Source: JBFMCC01 sp037445635
GTDB lineage: Bacteria; Chloroflexota; Anaerolineae; Anaerolineales; Villigracilaceae
Direction: 5' to 3'
Assembly (NCBI GenBank): GCA_037445635.1
Contig: JBBIKC010000009.1
Location: 1 to 64,000 of the forward strand
Length of the DNA stretch: 64,000 nt
In this document: piece after piece, positions 58,312-64,000 of the stretch
Layout of the letters: the number at the start of each line of letters is the position of its first letter
How positions within the stretch are numbered: the stretch's first letter is position 1
Position numbers and translations under genes: made by a program
The notes under the pieces: model-generated
What the model saw: the letters and a program-made list of their open reading frames with translations, nothing else
Databases searched by the model: none
What the model was told of the DNA's origin: nothing

Positions 58312-58317
58312 ATTATA
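58312..58317 (-). promoter_or_regulatory. -10 element of the MalT/SARP regulator, leaderless type
   Basis: TATAAT on the minus strand ends 8 bp before the ATG at 58303, suggesting a leaderless mRNA. Confidence 0.55.
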
Positions 58318-58426
58318 TCTTCACCCTCCTGTCCTTCGGACATCCCCCCATCGCCGCTGCCAAACCAGTACCAGAACGCAAAAGATTTCGGCGGCGATGG
58401 GGGGAAAGAGGGAGGCTGCAAACTTT

Positions 58427-58456
58427 TTGCAAACGGCGCGTGATAGGATATATACT
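58427..58456 (+). promoter_or_regulatory. Promoter of the peptide transporter operon
   Basis: TTGCAA (58427-58432) with TATACT (58451-58456, 18-bp spacer) or TATATA (58449-58454, 16-bp spacer). AGAAGGAGAAACC then precedes the ATG at 58484. Confidence 0.6.
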
Positions 58457-58483
58457 ACCCTTGTGCCAAAAGAAGGAGAAACC

Positions 58484-60103
58484 ATGAAACGCTATCCCTT
58501 GTTCGTGTCCCTATTTGTTGCGCTCACGATGGTACTGAGCGCGTGCGGTGGAGGCGCCGCGACCACCGAAGCGCCGCCCGCGGAACAGCCCACACAAGCC
58601 CCAGCGCCCGCCGTCCCGCAAGTCTTGAAGATCGCCAACACCGCCAACATCACCACCTGGGATCCTGTCGCGTCGTTCTCAACCGAAGCGGCCTACATGG
58701 CGAATGTGTACGAGCAGCTGCTCCGCATCAATCCGCCAGGTTCCGCCGAGCAGTTCACGCCCCTGCTCGCCGAGAGCTGGGAATCCAATGACGATGGAAC
58801 GGTGTGGACGTTCCACCTCCGTGAGGGGGTGAAATTCCACGACGGCGAGCCGATGAACGCCGAGGCGGTGAAGAAATCCATCGAAGCCGCAAAGGAACGC
58901 GGCGGCGCATCCTTTATCTGGTGGATGGTGGATTCCATCGAAGCGGTGGATGACCTGACGGTGCAATTCAATTTGAGCGCTTCCGCGCCGCTCGACCTGA
59001 TCGCCTCTTCCCTCTACGGAGCCTGGATCGTCAGCCCCAAGGCTTTGGACGCCGCCGCCGCAGATGAAAACTACTGGGCAAACGGCGTGGAAGCAGGTAC
59101 AGGTCCGTACGTGATCGAGTCCTATGTCCCCGACCAGGAGATCGTCTTCCAGAAATTCGAAGACTATTGGGGCGGCTGGGACGATGATCAATACGACACC
59201 GTCCTCGTGCAGATCATCCCCGAAGCGCTGACCCAGCAGCAACTTCTTGAAGCGGGCAGTGTGGACCTGGTCACCCGCGTTCCGACCGAGAATTACGTCA
59301 ATTTCAAGGATAATCCCAAGTACACTTTCCTCGAAGAACCGTCGTTCTTCAACTATGTAGGTTTCTTCAACACCCTGCGCCCGCCGCTGGATAACGTCAA
59401 GGTGCGCCAGGCGCTTTCCTACGCCATCCCCTACGACGACATCATCCAGATCGGCGCCAAAGGCCTCGGCACCCAAAGCCGCGGACCCGTCCCTGCTGGC
59501 GTGTGGCCCTGGTCGCCCGACGTGAAGCAATACACCTACGATATTGACAAGGCAAAGGAACTGCTCAAAGAGGCAGGTTACGAAAACGGCGGTTTCAGCC
59601 TGCGCCTGACCTATGCCGCGGAGAACGATACGGAAGCCGCCTTTGCCCCGCTCATCAAGGATGCCTACGCTCAACTCGGCGTGGATGTGACCCTCGAAGC
59701 CATCGCCTTCAACCAGCAATGGGAGGAAGCCAAGAGCGACCCCGCCAATGCCCAGGACATGTTCCTCCTGCTCTACTGGCCCACCTACTCCGACGCAGGC
59801 TCCGACAATCTGTGGTCCATGTTCTATTACACCGAAAAGCCGTTCTTCAACCTGTCCTACTGGAACAACCCCGATTTCAACGCGCTGGTTGACGAGGCCA
59901 TCGGTCTGACCGTGAGCGACCCGACAACTTCGCAGGCAAAATACGTCGAAGCCATGAACCTGCTCGTGGACGAAGCGCCTGGCTTGTTCTTCTTCGATAC
60001 CAAAGCCGTCTTCATCATCCCCAAACACATCGAAGGCTTCAAGTACAATCTGAACTATCCGTTCGTGCAGTACTTCTTCTACGATTTGAGACCCGCGAAA
60101 TAA
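58484..60103 (+). CDS. Peptide/oligopeptide ABC transporter binding lipoprotein
   Basis: The 539-residue protein has lipobox LSAC and a Pro/Ala/Glu-rich linker, then the SBP family 5 fold: FTPLLAESWESNDDGTVWTF and LREGVKFHDGEPMNAEAV, the family signature. It binds peptides or other solutes such as nickel or glycans. The upstream in-frame extension is rejected because the signal peptide starts at ATG 58484 after AAGGAG. Two permeases and two ATPases follow. Confidence 0.93.
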   Translation: MKRYPLFVSLFVALTMVLSACGGGAATTEAPPAEQPTQAPAPAVPQVLKIANTANITTWDPVASFSTEAAYMANVYEQLLRINPPGSAEQFTPLLAESWESNDDGTVWTFHLREGVKFHDGEPMNAEAVKKSIEAAKERGGASFIWWMVDSIEAVDDLTVQFNLSASAPLDLIASSLYGAWIVSPKALDAAAADENYWANGVEAGTGPYVIESYVPDQEIVFQKFEDYWGGWDDDQYDTVLVQIIPEALTQQQLLEAGSVDLVTRVPTENYVNFKDNPKYTFLEEPSFFNYVGFFNTLRPPLDNVKVRQALSYAIPYDDIIQIGAKGLGTQSRGPVPAGVWPWSPDVKQYTYDIDKAKELLKEAGYENGGFSLRLTYAAENDTEAAFAPLIKDAYAQLGVDVTLEAIAFNQQWEEAKSDPANAQDMFLLLYWPTYSDAGSDNLWSMFYYTEKPFFNLSYWNNPDFNALVDEAIGLTVSDPTTSQAKYVEAMNLLVDEAPGLFFFDTKAVFIIPKHIEGFKYNLNYPFVQYFFYDLRPAK

Positions 60104-60105
60104 GA

Positions 60106-60187
60106 CCCTCCCTCATCCCCTGCCCTTCCCCCATTGGGGGAAGGGAGTCCCCCTCTCCCTTTGGGAGAGGGGCCAGGGGTGAGGGAG
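60106..60187. repeat. GC-rich 'LTPGPSP' palindrome upstream of the permease
   Basis: CCCTCCCTCATCCCC... and GGGGTGAGGGAG arms enclose CCCCCATTGGGGG and CTCTCCCTTTGGGAGAG hairpins. The last GAGGGAG lies 9 bp before the permease ATG and is the only Shine-Dalgarno-like sequence there. Confidence 0.8.
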
Positions 60188-60196
60188 ACCCCCGCG

Positions 60197-61219
60197 ATGC
60201 GCCAACTCGAATTCATCCTCCGCCGCCTGCTGACCTCCCTCTTCGTTTTGCTGGGCGTCTCGGTCATCACCTTTTTCATTGCACGGGTGGTGCCGACTGA
60301 CGCCGCCTCGCTGTATGCAGGTCCCAAGGCGCGGGAGGAAGAACTGGCGCGCGTCCGCGAGAAATTGGGGTTGGACAAACCGCTTCCCGTTCAATACGCG
60401 ATCTACATGGGCGATCTGCTTCGAGGCGACCTCGGCAATTCCATTTCCACCAAGCGCCCCATCACACAAGAGATTTCCGAACGTCTGCCTGCCACGCTCG
60501 AACTGCTCTTTGCGGGCATGTTCCTCGCCGCCCTCATCGGCGTTCCGCTCGGCGTGCTTAGCGCGCGCTGGCAGGGGCGCCTTCCTGATCTGCTCGTCCG
60601 ATTGATCTCCATCATCGGCGTTTCGATGCCCGCTTTTTATCTCGGACTTCTGCTCCAAATTGTTTTCTTCCGCAATCTGGAATGGCTTCCGCTCATCGGC
60701 AGGCTGGATGCGGACATCCGCTTCACCAGCCCCGTGACGGAGATCACCCGTTTCATCGTCCTCGATTCACTCCTGACCCGAAACTGGGTCGCCCTTAAGG
60801 ACTCTCTCCTGCACCTCATCCTCCCCGCCTTCACCCTCGCCGCCTACCCCATCGGACTCATCGCCCGCATGACCCGCGCCACCATGCTCGAAGCGCTGGA
60901 ACAGGACTACATCCGCACCGCCCGCGCCTACGGGATTCGGGACAGAGTCATCACCTACCTCTACGCCTTGAAAAACGCCATCAGCCCCACGCTGACGGTG
61001 ATCGGCTTGACCTTCGCCTTTGCACTGACTGGCACGTTCTTCGTCGAAATCATCTTCACCTGGCCTGGGTTGGGGCTTTTCACCACCCGCTCGTTGTTGA
61101 ATCTCGATTATCCCGCCATCATGGGTATGACCCTGCTCGGCGCGGCGGGATACGTTCTCATCAACCTGATCGTGGATGTCATCCAATCCTGGGTGGATCC
61201 GCGCGTGAGTCTGAATTGA
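60197..61219 (+). CDS. dppB: Peptide ABC transporter permease, DppB type
   Basis: The 340-residue protein has six transmembrane helices. It starts with the DppB-like RRLLTSLFVLLGVSVITFF and has the inner-membrane EAA loop EALEQDYIRTARAYG. ATG 60197 is used; the in-frame extension to 60134 would translate the repeat. It pairs with the DppC-type permease. Confidence 0.93.
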   Translation: MRQLEFILRRLLTSLFVLLGVSVITFFIARVVPTDAASLYAGPKAREEELARVREKLGLDKPLPVQYAIYMGDLLRGDLGNSISTKRPITQEISERLPATLELLFAGMFLAALIGVPLGVLSARWQGRLPDLLVRLISIIGVSMPAFYLGLLLQIVFFRNLEWLPLIGRLDADIRFTSPVTEITRFIVLDSLLTRNWVALKDSLLHLILPAFTLAAYPIGLIARMTRATMLEALEQDYIRTARAYGIRDRVITYLYALKNAISPTLTVIGLTFAFALTGTFFVEIIFTWPGLGLFTTRSLLNLDYPAIMGMTLLGAAGYVLINLIVDVIQSWVDPRVSLN

Positions 61220-61222
61220 GTC

Positions 61223-61366
61223 AAACACGAAGGACACCAAGGTTACGAAGGTCTAGATCGCGCAAATATGACAATTCCCTTTCGACCATCATCCGCGATA
61301 ATCTGGAACGCACAACCTCAGCCATCGCTCAACCCAACTTTGTGTACTTCGTGCCCTTTGTGTTGA
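61223..61366. repeat. 'CACGAAGGACACCAAGG' repeat spacer
   Basis: AACACGAAGGACACCAAGG lies at the start and TTTGTGTACTTCGTGCCCTTTGTG at the end, inverted to each other, with unrelated sequence between. Related to 13981-14047. It separates the two permease genes. Confidence 0.6.
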
Positions 61367-61373
61367 AAAAACA

Positions 61374-62264
61374 ATGACTGCCATCCCTCTCGCCTCCGTC
61401 TCCGAAAACGAGCGCACACGGACGTTCCGTCACGTGCTGTCTGTCATTGCGCGCGACCCGCTGGCGTTGACAAGCACCATCGTCATTATTCTTTTTATTT
61501 TGCTCGCCGTTTTTGCATTTCAGATTGCGCCATCTCCGCTGGAAGGGGCAGGCAAGACCAATGCGGCCAACTCTCTGCTGGCTCCATCGCCCGAACATCC
61601 GCTCGGCACCGACAAACTCGGGCGCGATATGCTCAGCCGCATCATCATTGGGTCGCGCGCGGCGTTGATCGTGCCGATGGGCGTGGTCTTCTTCGCATTG
61701 CTGATCGGCACACCGCTTGGCGCATTGGCTGGTTACAAAGGCGGCTGGGTGGACGAGGTCATCATGCGCGTCACGGACCTATTCCTGGCGTTCCCTTCTT
61801 TGCTGTTGGCAATGGCAATCACCTCGGCGCTGGGACGCGGACTGGACAAAGCCGCCATTGCGCTGGTCGTTTCGTGGTGGCCCTGGTACACGCGCATCGC
61901 GCGCGGGGTGGCGGTCAGTTTGAGGGAGAGATATTTCGTCGAAGCCGCGCAGGCTGTCGGTGTGTCCGACGCGGTCATCATTCTGCGTCACATCCTGCCG
62001 AATACGATTTCGCCGATCCTCGTGCAAGCCACTGTTGATCTCGGTACGGTCATCCTTGCGATGGGCGGACTGGCGTTTTTGGGACTCGGCACCCAGCCGC
62101 CCGCGCCCGATTGGGGCTTGATGGTCAGCGAAGGGCGCGAGTTGATTTTGAATCAATGGTGGGTGGCAACCTACCCCGGCATTGCCATCTTCGTAGTGGT
62201 ACTGGCGTTCAACTTGCTGGGCGATACCCTGCGCGACATCTTCGACCCGAGGCAGTACCGATGA
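61374..62264 (+). CDS. dppC: Peptide ABC transporter permease, DppC type
   Basis: The 296-residue protein has an N-terminal cytoplasmic tail, about six transmembrane helices and the EAA motif FVEAAQAVGVSDAVIILRHILPN. HPLGTDKLGRDMLSRII before the second helix is the DppC/OppC signature. Its stop overlaps the next start by 4 bp. Confidence 0.94.
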   Translation: MTAIPLASVSENERTRTFRHVLSVIARDPLALTSTIVIILFILLAVFAFQIAPSPLEGAGKTNAANSLLAPSPEHPLGTDKLGRDMLSRIIIGSRAALIVPMGVVFFALLIGTPLGALAGYKGGWVDEVIMRVTDLFLAFPSLLLAMAITSALGRGLDKAAIALVVSWWPWYTRIARGVAVSLRERYFVEAAQAVGVSDAVIILRHILPNTISPILVQATVDLGTVILAMGGLAFLGLGTQPPAPDWGLMVSEGRELILNQWWVATYPGIAIFVVVLAFNLLGDTLRDIFDPRQYR

Positions 62265-63271
62265 CCATGTCATTGCGAGACGAGCAGCGGCGAAGCAATC
62301 TCCTTGCCGTTTCCGACCTCCACCTGGAGTTCAAAACCTCGCGCGGCATCCTCAAAGCGTTGAACGGAATCTCCTTCGACGTGCGGCATGGCGAAGTGTT
62401 TGGCTTGGTCGGCGAGACGGGCTGCGGAAAGACCGTCACGGGGCTTTCGATATTGCGCCTGCTTCCGCGCTCGGCAAAAATTACCCATGGCGTCGTCAAT
62501 TTCGACGGAACAAATCTGCTCGATCTGCCCGCCTCTGAGATGGAGCAGGTGCGCGGCGGCAAGATTGCGATGATTTTTCAAGACCCATCTTCGTCGCTCA
62601 ACCCTGTGTTTACGATCGGCTCGCAAATGACGCGCGTCATCCGCCAGCACACGGGGTTGAACGCAAAACAAGCCAACATACGCGCCGCTGAAATGCTCGC
62701 AGCAGTCGGCCTGCCGGATGTCAAGCGCGTGCTGAACTCGTATCCGCATCAACTTTCGGGTGGGCAGCAGCAGCGCGCGATGATCGCCATGGCACTTTCC
62801 TGCCGCCCGCAACTGCTGATTGCCGACGAGCCGACCACCGCGCTGGATGTCACCATTCAGGCGCAGATTCTCAAACTGCTGCGCGACCTGCAAAAACAGT
62901 TCGATATTTCGGTCATTCTCATCACGCACAATCTCGGCGTCGTCGCCCAGACCTGCGACCGGCTCGCCGTCCTCTACGCGGGGCGCGTGGCGGAGATCGG
63001 TTCCACGAAGGATATCTTCGAGGACCCACAACATCCCTACACGCGCGGGTTGATGAACGCCATTCCCAAGCCCGGCTCGCGCGGGAAAAAGATGGCGGCC
63101 ATCCCCGGCACGGTTCCTTCCAACCCCGGCGCGCTGCAAGGTTGTCCCTTCGCGCCGCGCTGCGAGTTCGCCTTCGAGCGATGTCATGTCGAAGCGCCTG
63201 CGTTATTGAATGTAAGCGAAAATCATCTCGCCTCCTGCTTTTTAGTCAATCCCACTGCTCACTATAACTGA
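62261..63271 (+). CDS. dppD: Peptide ABC transporter ATPase, DppD/OppD type
   Basis: The 336-residue ATPase has Walker A GETGCGKT, Q-loop FQDPSSSLNP, signature LSGGQQQR, Walker B LLIADEPT and the C-terminal oligopeptide-transporter tail with CPFAPRC, typical of DppD. Start ATG 62261 overlaps the DppC stop. Residues 3-15 (MSLRDEQRRSNLL) are encoded by half of the MITE-type repeat. The last residues HYN and the stop lie in an ACTGATAACTG repeat. Confidence 0.94.
   Translation: MTMSLRDEQRRSNLLAVSDLHLEFKTSRGILKALNGISFDVRHGEVFGLVGETGCGKTVTGLSILRLLPRSAKITHGVVNFDGTNLLDLPASEMEQVRGGKIAMIFQDPSSSLNPVFTIGSQMTRVIRQHTGLNAKQANIRAAEMLAAVGLPDVKRVLNSYPHQLSGGQQQRAMIAMALSCRPQLLIADEPTTALDVTIQAQILKLLRDLQKQFDISVILITHNLGVVAQTCDRLAVLYAGRVAEIGSTKDIFEDPQHPYTRGLMNAIPKPGSRGKKMAAIPGTVPSNPGALQGCPFAPRCEFAFERCHVEAPALLNVSENHLASCFLVNPTAHYN
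62267..62306 (+). repeat. Half MITE inside the dppD coding start
   Basis: ATGTCATTGCGAGA...GGCGAAGCAATCTCCTTG matches one arm of the elements at 7315-7486 and 39213-39305. It lies in frame at the dppD N-terminus. Confidence 0.75.
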
Positions 63272-63299
63272 TAACTGATAACTGATTACTGATTACTGA
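63253..63299. repeat. 'ACTGATAACTGATTACTG' repeat
   Basis: Tandem ACTGATAACTG/ACTGATTACTG words. The dppD stop codon is the first TGA in it, and it fills the spacer to the next ATPase gene. Related to 37313-37410. Confidence 0.7.
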
Positions 63300-63304
63300 A
63301 ACAG

Positions 63305-64000
63305 ATGCCCAACCTCATCGAAGTCCATTCCCTCAAAAAACATTTCCGATTGCCGGGCGGCTGGCTTTCGGGCGACATCAAACACGTCTACGCGGTAGAT
63401 GGAGTTGATCTTTCCATCGCTTCCGGCCAGACCTTCGGCCTGGTCGGCGAATCGGGATGCGGGAAGACCACGCTGGGGCGGATGATCCTGCGGCTGATCG
63501 AGCCGACTTCGGGCAGTATCCTGTTCGACGGAAAGGACATCACAACAATTGATAAGCGGAACATGAAACCCATCCGCCGTGAGATGCAGATTGTGTTCCA
63601 GAACCCGCTCTCGTCATTGAGTCCGCGCTTGAAAGTGGAGCAGATCGTCGCCGAGCCGCTCACCACGCATAAGGTTCTGGCAAAGAATGAAATTCGCCCG
63701 CGCGTGATCGAACTGCTGGAACAGGTTGGCTTGGGCGCACAGCACCTTGACCGCTTCCCACACGAAATGTCCGGCGGACAATGTCAGCGGGTGGCAGTGG
63801 CGCGGGCGCTGGCGTTGAATCCAAAATTGATCGTGCTGGACGAACCCACGTCCGCGCTGGATGTATCGGTGCAGGCGCAAATCATCAACCTGCTGGACGA
63901 CCTCAAACGCTCCTTTGGCTTGACCTATTTGTTCATCTCGCATGATTTGAATGTCATCCAACATATCAGCGACAGAATCGGCGTGATGTATTTGGGCAAA
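63305..64000 (+). CDS. dppF: Peptide ABC transporter ATPase, DppF/OppF type, 3' truncated by window
   Basis: The 232 codons visible include Walker A GESGCGKT, Q-loop FQNPLSSLSP, signature MSGGQCQR, Walker B LIVLDEPTSALDVS and the switch His in FISHDLNV. The C-terminal tail lies beyond the window. It would pair with DppD to energise peptide import. There is no obvious Shine-Dalgarno, because the spacer is repeat. Confidence 0.94.
   Translation, partial: MPNLIEVHSLKKHFRLPGGWLSGDIKHVYAVDGVDLSIASGQTFGLVGESGCGKTTLGRMILRLIEPTSGSILFDGKDITTIDKRNMKPIRREMQIVFQNPLSSLSPRLKVEQIVAEPLTTHKVLAKNEIRPRVIELLEQVGLGAQHLDRFPHEMSGGQCQRVAVARALALNPKLIVLDEPTSALDVSVQAQIINLLDDLKRSFGLTYLFISHDLNVIQHISDRIGVMYLGK

Overview
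The window looks like chromosomal DNA of a Chloroflexota bacterium, probably class Anaerolineae. This is inference from gene content and repeat style; no rRNA or marker search was possible. Supporting signs are a GC-rich genome (my impression, not computed), an archaeal-type HMG-CoA synthase/thiolase/DUF35 set with a class II HMG-CoA reductase, many NarL-type GAF kinases, lipoprotein-anchored binding proteins, and spacers packed with short palindromic word repeats.

Layout. 1-1.7 kb: the 5' end of tuf with a Thr-Tyr-Thr tRNA cluster on the minus strand, and divergently an uncharacterised pair (P-loop ATPase plus a 76-residue protein) behind a promoter that carries a LexA-like palindrome. 1.7-13.7 kb: housekeeping genes (acpS, two M16 peptidases, a ferredoxin-NADP reductase-like flavoprotein, purB, trpS, dtd), a wrecked MNT/HEPN toxin-antitoxin pair split by a 172-bp MITE, and an unannotatable-by-default SelW-like gene with an in-frame TGA at the CxxU position. 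13.8-21.8 kb: tRNA-Asn, glpX, the rpsB-tsf-pyrH-frr-uppS-cdsA block and dnaA with a DnaA box inside its own promoter. 21.8-31 kb: a GAF histidine kinase, HMG-CoA reductase, a likely toxin-antitoxin pair, an AT-rich membrane-protein gene, HMG-CoA synthase, a thiolase homologue lacking two catalytic residues, a lipoprotein sulfatase and DUF35.

31-44.6 kb is a co-directional run on the plus strand: MFS transporter, two peptidase-like hydrolases, enoyl-CoA hydratase, dipeptide epimerase, arginase-family hydrolase, URO-D-like protein, TetR regulator, acyl-CoA ligase, beta-lactamase-family hydrolase and PepD. It reads as a peptide/amino-acid catabolic region. 44.6-55 kb holds an IS1595 remnant, a sugar-type binding protein, a TctCBA transporter with an isocitrate lyase/PEP mutase family enzyme, a NarL two-component pair, and a graveyard of hemL, cytochrome c and transposase fragments. 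55-64 kb holds a very large MalT/SARP-type regulator divergent from a complete dipeptide/oligopeptide ABC transporter (last gene cut by the window end).

The most striking property is how repeats interact with genes. Palindromic repeats sit in frame inside HMG-CoA reductase and a DHOD-like protein, form the N-terminus of OppD, and supply the C-terminal residues and stop codons of at least four or five genes. The best single-gene discovery candidate is the selenoprotein; the best unknown system is the LexA-box ATPase pair.
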